DNA of 40,124 nucleotides from Candidatus Accumulibacter propinquus (GTDB lineage: Bacteria; Pseudomonadota; Gammaproteobacteria; Burkholderiales; Rhodocyclaceae). The stretch covers positions 1-40,124 of the forward strand of contig JADKBU010000052.1 in the NCBI GenBank assembly GCA_016714935.1, in the 5' to 3' direction. Under the pieces are notes generated by a model that had not been told where the DNA came from, did no database searches, and saw nothing but the letters and a program-made list of their open reading frames with translations. Positions 1-7,744 of this stretch are shown here, in pieces. The position numbers and the translations under genes are program-made. Every line of letters begins with the position of its first letter. The stretch's first letter is position 1.

Positions 1-330
1 CCTGATGGTGGGATCGAGCTCTGCCCGTTCCCAGAACAGATTGCGGTCGTCGTAGTCCTTCTTCAACGCTGCCAGTTTTGCTAGCATCGGCGGAGCCTCC
101 TCCGTTTTTGCATCCAGGAGCTGGAGCACCGTCAACTCGGCTTCCAGGATATACAGCGGCGGTGGCAGAATGTCTGCCACCAGGTCTTTGCCTTGGCCCA
201 TGCCGTCCGCTGCCGAAACAATGGATCCCAGGGCAATCCAGACCGTCACGGCAAAGGTAACCAAGAGCAGGAGCATACCCGCCAGTATGCCAATCAACAG
301 TGACCTGACGCTCAGATTCCTCAACTTCAT
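1..330 (-). CDS. N-terminal part of a probable methyl-accepting chemotaxis receptor (cut by window edge)
   Basis: The first 110 codons of a reverse-strand gene; the rest lies beyond the left edge. The ATG at 330..328 follows an AGAGGGA ribosome-binding site at close spacing. A short basic start (MKLRNLSVR) is followed by one long hydrophobic segment at about residues 9-36, then a helical, probably periplasmic stretch with the motif ADILPPPLYILEAEL at about residues 52-66. One membrane helix followed by a helical ligand-binding region is the usual N-terminus of chemotaxis receptors, and the PPPLYILEA motif recurs in betaproteobacterial ones (from memory, not searched). The HAMP and signalling domains that would prove this are not in the window, so a sensor kinase or cyclase with the same kind of sensor is possible. 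Confidence 0.65.
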   Translation of the reverse strand, partial: MKLRNLSVRSLLIGILAGMLLLLVTFAVTVWIALGSIVSAADGMGQGKDLVADILPPPLYILEAELTVLQLLDAKTEEAPPMLAKLAALKKDYDDRNLFWERAELDPTIR

Positions 331-574
331 TCCCTCTTTGCCATAGCGGCTATTGCCTGGCTTTCAATGTTACTCCACCCCTTGCGCTACGTGTCAGGGA
401 AAGCCATGTTCTACGAACGGGTCGAGTCAGTAGTAGCGCCGGTCTGCGTGGTCTGGTCGGAGCCGCCACTGTTGCAATATCTGGGCGCGTCGCCAATGGA
501 ACAGCGGATACTGCCGAAAGCGGTTTGCGCCTGTCCTTCAACAGGCGCGCACAGGCAGCCGCTGGTGTGCAGTA

Positions 575-1060
575 CTATCGCTTGTGGCGGGCGGTCAGGC
601 GGCGGGTTTCCTGCACGAGGGCGAGCAGGCCGGCCAAGGCTTTGTTGACCGCTTCGGAGGTCGGAAAGGCCTTGTGGATTTCGGGATCGAGGACGACCAC
701 ATGGCTTTCCGGCGGACCATTGCTCCGTTGTGCCAGGGGTCGGAAGTACTTGCCGCGCACACCCACTCCGACTTGCTCGCTGGTCGGTTCCGGCTTGCCC
801 TGGTCGGGTTTTGGCGGCGAAGCTTCTTCATAGCGTGTCGCCTTGCCGGCGCTGATGATGCGCAGCTTGTTGCGGCGCTCGGTATGCACCACTACCAGCA
901 GGCGCCCTTTCCTGGAGATGCCGTAGGTCCGGCTGCGGTGTTCGGACTCGAAGGTCAGAGCCATCGGGTCGGCAAAGACACTCACTGCCTCGTCGAAAGA
1001 CACACCATGTTTCTGCAGGTTGCCTGCGGCCTTGTGATGATCCCACTCATAGTTGAACAT
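575..1060 (-). CDS. brnT: BrnT-family toxin fused in frame to an antitoxin-like domain
   Basis: A 161-residue protein. Residues 1-80 match the BrnT ribonuclease toxin fold: FNYEWDHHKAAGNLQKHGVSF at the start (the typical EWDxxKxxxNxxKHGVxF pattern), then FADPMAL, a GRLLVVVHTER strand and the closing RIISAGKATRYEE. BrnT proteins normally end here. This frame continues through a Pro/Lys/Glu-rich linker into a second block, GVRGKYFRPL...VVVLDPEIHKAFPTSEAVNKALAGL (about residues 98-145), which resembles the small antitoxins usually encoded as a separate gene just after such toxins. It is therefore a one-chain toxin-antitoxin, or an inactive fusion. An AGGAAC ribosome site precedes the ATG. No other toxin or antitoxin gene is adjacent. 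The toxin half is clear; the antitoxin assignment is from remembered family pattern. Confidence 0.75.
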   Translation of the reverse strand: MFNYEWDHHKAAGNLQKHGVSFDEAVSVFADPMALTFESEHRSRTYGISRKGRLLVVVHTERRNKLRIISAGKATRYEEASPPKPDQGKPEPTSEQVGVGVRGKYFRPLAQRSNGPPESHVVVLDPEIHKAFPTSEAVNKALAGLLALVQETRRLTARHKR

Positions 1061-1121
1061 GGTTGTTCCTGTGAGGTGAAACTACCGGTGGACGGAGGCC
1101 CTCGATCACCCTTGACGCGCA

Positions 1122-1577
1122 TCAGCTGCGGGCTGGCGCCGAATCAGGCTTTGGCCACAACACCATCTGCGTGCAACGGAACAAGGCCAGACGGCGGCCG
1201 TCTTCACTGCTCACTTCGGCGTCCCAGACCTGCGTCGTTCGCCCGCTGTGCACTGCTGTCGCCGTGCATAGCAGGACGCCTTCGGTCAGCGTGCCGAGAA
1301 AGTTGGTCTTCAGCTCGATGGTCGTGAAACTGTCGGCACCTGTCGGCAGGTGTGCGAAGGTCGCGTAACCGGCGCTGGTATCGGCGAGGGCTATCACCGT
1401 GGCGGCGTGCAGGAAGCCGTTCGGCGCCAGCATCTCGGGCCGGATCGGTAAACGGGCGGACAAGCGCCCAGGTTCGATGGCGGTAATCACGATGCCGAAC
1501 CAGCCGGGCAGATGTCCGGGGCCGCGCGCGTTGAGCGCGGCGACCGTGAACTCCGGGCGCAGAATGTGCCGGCGCAT
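1122..1577 (-). CDS. PaaI-like hotdog-fold thioesterase
   Basis: A 151-residue single hotdog domain, the usual size for PaaI/YbgC-type acyl-CoA thioesterases. The central helix carries NGFLHAATVIALADTSAGYAT (about residues 53-73), where the common HGG is HAA but the Asp after ALA is kept. The strands IELKTNFLGTL and SSEDGRRLALFRCTQMVLW follow. It would hydrolyse an acyl-CoA thioester in the cytoplasm; the substrate cannot be read. It is the last gene of a six-gene reverse-strand operon, starting one base after the stop of the acyl-CoA dehydrogenase gene, so the two are almost certainly co-translated. A role in releasing CoA during acyl-CoA breakdown is inferred from that context. Confidence 0.85.
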   Translation of the reverse strand: MRRHILRPEFTVAALNARGPGHLPGWFGIVITAIEPGRLSARLPIRPEMLAPNGFLHAATVIALADTSAGYATFAHLPTGADSFTTIELKTNFLGTLTEGVLLCTATAVHSGRTTQVWDAEVSSEDGRRLALFRCTQMVLWPKPDSAPARS

Positions 1578-1578
1578 G

Positions 1579-2715
1579 CTATTCGCTTGCCACGGCGCGG
1601 CCGATCACCAGCCGCTGGATGTCGTTCGCGCCCTCGTAGATCTGGCAGACGCGCACATCGCGATAGATGCGCTCGACCGGGAAGTCGCTGACGTAGCCGT
1701 AGCCGCCGAGAATCTGGATGGCGTCGGAGCAGACTCGCTCGGCCATTTCGGAAGCGAACATCTTGGCCATCGACGCTTCCTTGAGGCAGGGCTTGCCGGC
1801 GTCCTTGAACGTGGCCGCACGCCACACCAGCAGGCGGGCGGCATCGATCTGGGTGGCCATGTCGGCGAGGCGGAAGCTGACCGCCTGATGCTCGATGATC
1901 GGTTTGCCGAAGGTTTCGCGTTCCTTGGCGTATTGCACCGCGGCTTCGAAGGCGGCACGCGCCATGCCGACCGACTGGGCGGCGATGCCGATGCGGCCGG
2001 CTTCGAGGTTCGACAGCGCGATGCGGTAGCCGTCACCTTCCTTGCCGAGCAGGCACGACGCCGGCACCCGGCAGTTCTCGAAAAGGATCTGCGCGGTGTC
2101 GGAAGCGCGCTGGCCCATTTTTTCCTCGATGCGGGCGACGACGTAGCCCGGCGTCTCGGTCGGGACCAGGAAGCAGGAAATGCCCTTTTTGCCGGCAGCC
2201 TTGTCGGTGACGGCGAAGACGATCGCCACCTGTGCGTACTTGCCGGTGGTAATGAACTGCTTGACGCCGTTGAGCACGAAGTGATCGCCATCGCGGTCGG
2301 CGCGGGTGCTGATCGCCGCCGCATCGGAACCGGTATGCGGCTCGGTGAGGCAGAAACAACCGAGCATCTCGCCGCGCGCCAGTGGTTTGAGCCAGGTTTC
2401 CTTCTGTTCGTCGCTGCCATATTTCATGGTAATGCCGCAGGCCAGGGAGTTCTGCACGCTGACGATGGTCGAGGTCGCCCCGTCACCGGCAGCGATTTCC
2501 TCGATGACCAGCACCAGCGACATGTAATCCATGCCGGCACCGCCCCACTCTTCGGGTACGACCATGCCGAGTGCGCCGAGCTCGCCGAGTTCGCGCAGCG
2601 CCTCGGCGGGAAAGGTGTGCTGGCGGTCCCATTCGGCGGCAAAGGGGGCCAGGCGCTCCTGTGCGAAATCGCGCAGCGAGTCACGGATCATTTCCTGTTC
2701 CTGTGTCAAGATCAT
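1579..2715 (-). CDS. Acyl-CoA dehydrogenase, short-chain/short-branched-chain type
   Basis: A 378-residue FAD-dependent acyl-CoA dehydrogenase with all three domains: N-terminal helices (MILTQEQEMIRDSLRDFAQE), the middle beta domain with CFCLTEPHTGSDAAA and KQFITTGKYA for FAD and substrate contact, and a C-terminal helical domain ending IYEGANDIQRLVIGR. Glu361 in YEGAND is at the catalytic-base position of butyryl- and short-chain-specific enzymes. It oxidises an acyl-CoA to the 2-enoyl-CoA and passes electrons to ETF. The ATG at 2715 overlaps the stop of the transporter gene as ATGA, which fixes this start; an open extension further upstream only reads through that gene in another frame. The exact chain-length preference is not determined. 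Confidence 0.92.
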   Translation of the reverse strand: MILTQEQEMIRDSLRDFAQERLAPFAAEWDRQHTFPAEALRELGELGALGMVVPEEWGGAGMDYMSLVLVIEEIAAGDGATSTIVSVQNSLACGITMKYGSDEQKETWLKPLARGEMLGCFCLTEPHTGSDAAAISTRADRDGDHFVLNGVKQFITTGKYAQVAIVFAVTDKAAGKKGISCFLVPTETPGYVVARIEEKMGQRASDTAQILFENCRVPASCLLGKEGDGYRIALSNLEAGRIGIAAQSVGMARAAFEAAVQYAKERETFGKPIIEHQAVSFRLADMATQIDAARLLVWRAATFKDAGKPCLKEASMAKMFASEMAERVCSDAIQILGGYGYVSDFPVERIYRDVRVCQIYEGANDIQRLVIGRAVASE

Positions 2716-3692
2716 GCCACTTTCTCCTTGCTGATGACGCCGGCCGCAAGGCGCGCGCCGGCATGATTGGTGATGACGACGCCGGCGATGACCAGCGCCC
2801 CACCGGACAGAACGGCGACCCCGAGACGTTCGTCGAGCAGCACGGCACCGAGGATGACGGCGCTGACCGGGACCAGGTTGATGAATGCCGCCGAGCGCGT
2901 GGCGCCGATGCGCTGCACGGCCTCGGCGTACCAGGTGAAGGCCAGTGCCGTGCCGAACAGCCCGAGGAAAACGATGGCGCTCCAGCCGCGCCAGGTCGTC
3001 TCCGCCAGCAGAAACAGCGAACCCTGCAGCAGCGCCGCGACGGTGAGCATGATCCAGCCGGTGAGGCTGGCGCCGAAGGTCATCGCCAGCGGCGACAGCG
3101 TGCGCGTGCCGCGCCGACCGACGAAGGTATAAACCGCCCACAGCGCACTGCAGCCGATGATCAACCACTCGCCGAGGCCCACCTGACCGGTGAACAGCAG
3201 TCGCGGGTCGCCGTTGGTGACCACCAGCAGGCAGCCGAACATCGCCAGTCCGATTCCCGCCGCCTTGGTCGGTGACATCGGCGCGCCGAACAACAGCCAG
3301 TCACTGGCGGCGACCAACGCCGGCGTCAGGGCGACCACCAGAGCGCCGCGGCCGGCTTCGATCATCCTCATCCCGTAAAGGAAACACAGGTTGTAGAGAA
3401 AGATGCCGCTGGCACCGAGTGCGGCGAGGGTGAACCATTCCTTGAGTGACCAGCGCGGGCGCCCCTCATGGACCACCACCAGCGTCCCCAGGACCAATGC
3501 CGCGAGCAGGAAACGCCAACTCGCGACCGCCAGCGGCGATGCCTCGCTGACCGCCACGCGGGCGGCGATCCACGTCGCCCCCCAGATCAGGGCGGTGGCA
3601 ACCAGCTTCAGATAGGTCAGTGGTGATGCGGGCACGCTTCGGACCCCCGGTGGCAGGGCAATGGTCGCACCACCGCGGTGGTGGATGTCCAT
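2712..3692 (-). CDS. EamA/DMT-superfamily transporter
   Basis: A 326-residue inner-membrane protein with about ten hydrophobic helices in two repeats. The first repeat starts LKLVATALIWGATWIAARVAV with the EamA hallmark WGxxxxxxR, and the second begins near GEWLIIGCSALWAVYTFVGRR. The C-terminal INLVPVSAVILGAVLLDERL stretch is typical of the family, which moves metabolites or amino acids across the membrane; the substrate is unknown. It sits fourth of six in the operon, 25 bp after the GNAT-carbonic anhydrase stop, and its TGA overlaps the next ATG. The start at 3692 has no clear ribosome site, and an internal GTG nearer the first helix is possible. Confidence 0.85.
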   Translation of the reverse strand: MDIHHRGGATIALPPGVRSVPASPLTYLKLVATALIWGATWIAARVAVSEASPLAVASWRFLLAALVLGTLVVVHEGRPRWSLKEWFTLAALGASGIFLYNLCFLYGMRMIEAGRGALVVALTPALVAASDWLLFGAPMSPTKAAGIGLAMFGCLLVVTNGDPRLLFTGQVGLGEWLIIGCSALWAVYTFVGRRGTRTLSPLAMTFGASLTGWIMLTVAALLQGSLFLLAETTWRGWSAIVFLGLFGTALAFTWYAEAVQRIGATRSAAFINLVPVSAVILGAVLLDERLGVAVLSGGALVIAGVVITNHAGARLAAGVISKEKVA

Positions 3693-3717
3693 CGGCGTCG
3701 CGCAAGGACAGCGGCGC

Positions 3718-4860
3718 TCAAGTCGGCAGCGCCTCTAGCGCCATGCGGTAGCCGGGCAGCAGGTCATCGCGGTGGTGTACGGTGAACCCGAGGTCGCGCA
3801 TCAGCCCGTCCTTCAGTCCATAGATCCAGCCATGCACGGTAACCGGCTGACCGCGTTGCCAGGCGTCCTGGACGACGAAGGTCTGGCACACGTTGGCCAC
3901 CTGTTCGAGCACGTTGAGTTCGCAGAGCCGATCATGCTGCCGCTCAGGCGGCAGGGCATCGACCAGCGCCAGATGCTTGTCGTGCACGTCGCGCACATGT
4001 CGCAGCCAGATGTCGACCAGTCCGGCGCGGTCACGATTGAGGGCTGCTCGTACACCGCCGCAACCGTAGTGGCCGACGACCATGATGTGCCTGACCTTGA
4101 GCACGTCGATGGCGAACTGAATCACCGACAGGCAGTTGAGGTCGGTATGCACGACGACATTGGCGACGTTGCGATGGACGAAGACCTCACCCGGCAGCAG
4201 GCCTACAATCTCGTTCGCCGGCACCCGCGAATCCGAGCAGCCGATCCACAGGTAGGCCGGCGTCTGCAGTCGCGACAGTTTGACGAAGTATTCGGGATCG
4301 ACCTGCTGCATGCGGCTCGACCAGGCGCGGTTGAAGTCGAAGAGGTGGAACAGGTTTTCGTTGGCGACTTCTTCCTCGGACCAGTTCTCCAGATCGAGCG
4401 CCAGGAACATCGTGCCCTCGACCGGCGTCTGGTAGTACGCCGGTGTCTCCTTGAAACCCAGTTCGCGATAGAGTTTGACGGCGACGCGCATGGCCGGCAG
4501 TGTGTCGAGCAGCAGCTTGCGGTAGCCGATGGCCTTGGCCGCCTTGATCGCCGCCAGCGCCAGATCGCGGCCCACTTCGAAACCACGCTGGCCGGGTTCC
4601 ACATACAGCCGCTTCATTTCGCAGAGTCCGGCCGAAAACGGTCGAATGCCGACGCAGCCTGCCGGCTGACCGTTGCGCTCGGCATAGAACAGGCGGCCGG
4701 ACGGCAGTGCATAGGCGCCCGGCAGCGAGGCCATCTCCTCTTCGAAATTCTGGAACGACAGGTCGACGCCGAGCCAGGCTGCGTAATTGCGAAAGAACTG
4801 GCGAACGTGTTCGAGGGCGGTCGTATCTTCGGCGGTGAGCGCGCGCAGCGTGTTGGTCAT
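3718..4860 (-). CDS. GNAT acetyltransferase-beta-carbonic anhydrase fusion
   Basis: A 380-residue two-domain protein. Residues 1-165 form a GNAT N-acetyltransferase fold: MKRLYVEPGQRGFEVGRDLAL at 82-102 is the acetyl-CoA pyrophosphate loop in a weakened form, and KLYRELGFKET is the closing strand. Residues 170-380 are a complete beta-carbonic anhydrase of the Can/CynT type: zinc ligands Cys208 and Asp210 in CSDSR, and His264 and Cys267 in HYGCGG. It should interconvert CO2 and bicarbonate in the cytoplasm; the acetyltransferase target is unknown. The gene starts 7 bp after the isovaleryl-CoA dehydrogenase stop. I chose ATG 4860 over an in-frame codon at 4899 because 4899 would overlap the upstream gene and add a poorly conserved leader. 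Bicarbonate supply for a biotin carboxylase of leucine breakdown would fit the operon, but no carboxylase is in view. Confidence 0.92.
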   Translation of the reverse strand: MTNTLRALTAEDTTALEHVRQFFRNYAAWLGVDLSFQNFEEEMASLPGAYALPSGRLFYAERNGQPAGCVGIRPFSAGLCEMKRLYVEPGQRGFEVGRDLALAAIKAAKAIGYRKLLLDTLPAMRVAVKLYRELGFKETPAYYQTPVEGTMFLALDLENWSEEEVANENLFHLFDFNRAWSSRMQQVDPEYFVKLSRLQTPAYLWIGCSDSRVPANEIVGLLPGEVFVHRNVANVVVHTDLNCLSVIQFAIDVLKVRHIMVVGHYGCGGVRAALNRDRAGLVDIWLRHVRDVHDKHLALVDALPPERQHDRLCELNVLEQVANVCQTFVVQDAWQRGQPVTVHGWIYGLKDGLMRDLGFTVHHRDDLLPGYRMALEALPT

Positions 4861-4867
4861 GGCCGGC

Positions 4868-6031
4868 TCACAGCGTCTCGGCGAAGAGTTCGCGACCAAT
4901 CAGCATGCGTCGGATTTCGGAAGTGCCGGCGCCGATCTCGTAGAGCTTGGCGTCGCGCCACAGCCGCCCAGCCGGATATTCGTTGATGTAACCGTTGCCG
5001 CCGAGGGTCTGGATCGCCTCGCCGGCCATCCAGGTCGCCTTTTCGGCGGCATAGAGGATCGCTCCGGCGGCGTCCTTGCGCGTCGTTTCTCCGCGATCGC
5101 AGGCCTGGCCGACGGCATAGACGTAGGCCCGGCAGACGTTGAAGGTGGTATACATGTCGGCGAGCTTGCCCTGCATCAATTGAAATTCGCCGATCGACTG
5201 GCCGAACTGCTGGCGGTCATGCACGTAGGGGAGCACCAGATCCATGGCCGCCGCCATGATTCCCAACGGGCCGCCGGCGAGCACGGCGCGTTCGTAGTCG
5301 AGGCCGCTCATCAGCACCCGCACTCCGCCATCGACGTCGCCGAGCACGTTTTCCGCGGGGACCTCGCAGTCATCGAAGAACAGCGGGTAGGTGTTCGAGC
5401 CGCGCATGCCGAGCTTGTCGAGCTTGGCGCCGCAGGAGAAGCCGGGCATGCCCTTTTCGACGATGAAGGCGGTGATGCCGCGCGGCCCGGCGTCGATGTC
5501 GGTCTTGGCATAGACCACCAGGGTGTCGGCGTCACCCCCGTTGGTGATCCACATCTTGCCGCCGTTGAGAACGAAACGCTCGCCCCGGCGCTCGGCGCGC
5601 AGTTTCATGCTCACCACGTCCGAGCCGGCGTTGGCTTCCGACATGGCCAGCGCGCCCACGTGTTCGCCGGAAATCAGCTTCGGCAGGTAGCGATCCTTCT
5701 GCGCCGCCGTGCCGTTGCGACGAATCTGATTGACGCAGAGGTTGGAGTGCGCGCCGTAGGATAGTGCGACACTCGCCGAGGCACGGGAAATCTCCTCCAT
5801 GGCGACGATGTGCGCGAGATAGCCCAGCCCGATGCCGCCGTACTCTTCCTCGGCGGTAAGACCGAGCAGGCCCATGCCACCCAGCTTGCGCCACAGGTCG
5901 GCGGGAAACAGGTTGTCACGATCGATGGCTTCGGCACGCGGCGCAATTTCGTCGGCGGCAAAGGCACGCACGCTGGCGCGCAGCATGTCGATGGTTTCGC
6001 CATGGGCAAAACCGAGGCTCGGGTATTCCAT
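4868..6031 (-). CDS. ivd: Isovaleryl-CoA dehydrogenase
   Basis: A 387-residue acyl-CoA dehydrogenase of the isovaleryl-CoA type. The diagnostic block LDYERAVLAGGPLGIM at 244-259 places the catalytic base at Glu247 in the helical middle region, as in human IVD, instead of at the C-terminal YEG position, which here reads YEIGAG. FAD and substrate motifs AMSEANAGSDV (129-139) and KMWITNGG (159-166) are intact, as is TLGGNGYINEYP (342-353). It converts isovaleryl-CoA to 3-methylcrotonyl-CoA in leucine degradation, with ETF as acceptor. ATG 6031 has a strong AAGGAG site, so an in-frame extension to 6154 is rejected. It is second in the operon, 16 bp after the first thioesterase. The carboxylase and hydratase genes that usually accompany it are absent here. 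Confidence 0.93.
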   Translation of the reverse strand: MEYPSLGFAHGETIDMLRASVRAFAADEIAPRAEAIDRDNLFPADLWRKLGGMGLLGLTAEEEYGGIGLGYLAHIVAMEEISRASASVALSYGAHSNLCVNQIRRNGTAAQKDRYLPKLISGEHVGALAMSEANAGSDVVSMKLRAERRGERFVLNGGKMWITNGGDADTLVVYAKTDIDAGPRGITAFIVEKGMPGFSCGAKLDKLGMRGSNTYPLFFDDCEVPAENVLGDVDGGVRVLMSGLDYERAVLAGGPLGIMAAAMDLVLPYVHDRQQFGQSIGEFQLMQGKLADMYTTFNVCRAYVYAVGQACDRGETTRKDAAGAILYAAEKATWMAGEAIQTLGGNGYINEYPAGRLWRDAKLYEIGAGTSEIRRMLIGRELFAETL

Positions 6032-6047
6032 TTCTCTCGCTCCTTGA

Positions 6048-6530
6048 TCAGGGTTTGACGGCTTGCTCCTTTTTGCCGTGTATCGACATGATCGTCTGCT
6101 GCAGCAGCGCGCAAGGGGTCTTCTTGCCGTTCTTGATGGCAAATACCTCGGCACGGGTGACGATCAGCGTGCGCCCGTAGCGAACTACCGATCCCTCGGC
6201 AATCAGCAACTGTCCGTCGGCAGGAGCCAGCAGGTTGAGCTTGTACTCGACGGTCAACACCTCGGTTTCGGCGGTGGTCAGCGTACTCGCGGCGTAGCCG
6301 GCTGCCGAATCGGCAATCATGCCGACCACACCGCCATGGACGTAGCCGTGTTGCTGCGTGATCTCGGGCTTGAACGGCAGGTGGATCTCGGTGTAGCCGG
6401 GCTCGACCACCGACATTACCGCGCCGATCAGCGTCATCGCCTCCTGGCGCGCAAAACTGGCGCGGACGCGTTCGGAAAAATGTGGGTCCTGGGCTTTGTG
6501 CATGGCCGCCGTGTGGAGTTTGAAGGGCAT
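6048..6530 (-). CDS. PaaI-family hotdog thioesterase
   Basis: A hotdog-fold acyl-CoA thioesterase of about 160 residues, first gene of the reverse-strand operon. It has the classic PaaI active-site block QQHGYVHGGVVGMIADSAAG, with HGG and a downstream Asp, then TVEYKLNLLAPADG and RTLIVTRAEVFAI strands. It hydrolyses acyl-CoA thioesters; the substrate is not readable. The start is uncertain: I use the ATG at 6530, while a TTG at 6557 and an ATG at 6503 are also in frame and none has a strong ribosome site. It differs clearly in sequence from the thioesterase at the other end of the same operon, so the two are not a recent duplication. The operon promoter should lie between 6531 and 6674, shared with the divergent hydrolase gene. 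Confidence 0.88.
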   Translation of the reverse strand: MPFKLHTAAMHKAQDPHFSERVRASFARQEAMTLIGAVMSVVEPGYTEIHLPFKPEITQQHGYVHGGVVGMIADSAAGYAASTLTTAETEVLTVEYKLNLLAPADGQLLIAEGSVVRYGRTLIVTRAEVFAIKNGKKTPCALLQQTIMSIHGKKEQAVKP

Positions 6531-6674
6531 CTGGACGTTGCTGCCTGACCGTTCCAACGCAGGGCTGCTCGCAGCCGGATCGCGTGTAGAATGGTGCGCA
6601 CTCGGAGCCTCCGCAAGCTGGCCCCTGAGGCGCGCAGTTTATACCCTTCAGAGCTTTTTACAATCCGCACCCAG

Positions 6675-7724
6675 ATGCTGCCAGATTACCCTTTTGCCAC
6701 GCCACCCGCTGCCGGGGAAACCTTTGAGGTTTCCCCGGGCATCCACTGGTTGCGGATGCCGTTGCCCTTCGCGTTGAACCACATCAATCTCTGGTTGCTC
6801 GAGGATGATGCCGGCTGGACCATCGTCGACACCGGCTTCGCCCTCGATACGGTCAAGGCGTGCTGGCAGCAAATCCTCGCCCGACTACCTTCGACCCCGC
6901 TTGGCGGAAAGATCGCGCGCATCATCGTGACGCATTTCCACCCCGATCATCTCGGCCTTGCCGCCTGGTTGCAGGAGCAGACGGGGGCACCGGTGTGCAT
7001 GACGCTCGGCGAATATCTGACTGCGCATGCGGTCTGGCACGAAGTCGGAGGGCACGGCAATCAGCCGATGCTGCAGCAGTTTCGCGCACACGGGCTCGAT
7101 GCCGATCGCTGCGCCGCGCTGGAGCGGCGTAGCGGCGCCTACAACCGTGGCGTACCGAGTTTGCCGACGCACTACCAGCGCCTGTTTGGCGGTGACCGGA
7201 TAGCCATCGGCGGACATCGCTGGCAAGTGCGCATCGGCTTCGGCCACTCGCCGGAACACGCCGCGCTGTACTGCGCCGAGCTCGGGGTGCTGATTTCCGG
7301 CGACATGTTGCTGCCGAAGATCTCGACCAATGTCAGTGTCTTTGCCGTTACGCCGCTGGCCGACTCGCTCGGCGACTATCTGCAGTCGATCGACCGTTAT
7401 CGCGAACTGCCCCCTGAAACCCTGGTCCTGCCCTCGCACGGCCTGCCATTTCACGGCATCGAGAATCGGGTCGATGCCCTGCATGCCCACCATCAGGAGC
7501 GCCTGCAGGTCCTCGAAGAGCACTGCAACACGCCGCGCAGCGCGGCCGAGTTGCTGATCACCCTGTTCCCCAGGGACCTCGACACGCATCAGACGATGTT
7601 CGCCATGGGCGAAGCGATTGCCCACCTGAACCGGCTTGAACACGCCGGACGGCTGCTGCGCCTGCAGGACGATCAGGGGCGGGTGCGTTTTGTCAGGAAA
7701 GCGGCCGCGGCGGCGGCCACCTGA
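6675..7724 (+). CDS. Metallo-beta-lactamase-fold hydrolase with C-terminal helical domain
   Basis: About 349 residues. The N-terminal part is a metallo-beta-lactamase fold with NHINLWLLED, VDTGF and the metal-binding motif THFHPDHLG (His87, His89, Asp91, His92), followed by GHSPEHAALY and SGDMLLP, which supply further ligands. The C-terminal stretch LPSHGLPF...TPRSAAELLITLF...LNRLEHAGRLLRL resembles the winged-helix extension of LACTB2-like hydrolases and related thioesterases. It probably cleaves a thioester or phosphodiester using two zinc ions. ATG 6675 lies just before the domain and is preferred over an upstream GTG at 6591 whose leader looks non-coding. It is divergent from the thioesterase operon and 20 bp before the PHA-synthase-like gene, so probably co-transcribed with it. 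Confidence 0.87.
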   Translation: MLPDYPFATPPAAGETFEVSPGIHWLRMPLPFALNHINLWLLEDDAGWTIVDTGFALDTVKACWQQILARLPSTPLGGKIARIIVTHFHPDHLGLAAWLQEQTGAPVCMTLGEYLTAHAVWHEVGGHGNQPMLQQFRAHGLDADRCAALERRSGAYNRGVPSLPTHYQRLFGGDRIAIGGHRWQVRIGFGHSPEHAALYCAELGVLISGDMLLPKISTNVSVFAVTPLADSLGDYLQSIDRYRELPPETLVLPSHGLPFHGIENRVDALHAHHQERLQVLEEHCNTPRSAAELLITLFPRDLDTHQTMFAMGEAIAHLNRLEHAGRLLRLQDDQGRVRFVRKAAAAAAT

Positions 7725-7744
7725 CGCGGCAGCCTTCGATCGGC

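Noticed and set aside
1399..2766. Long forward open frame opposite the acyl-CoA dehydrogenase gene
   Set aside because: It is antisense to a clear acyl-CoA dehydrogenase with all its motifs. GC-rich third positions create such frames, and it shows no recognisable domain.
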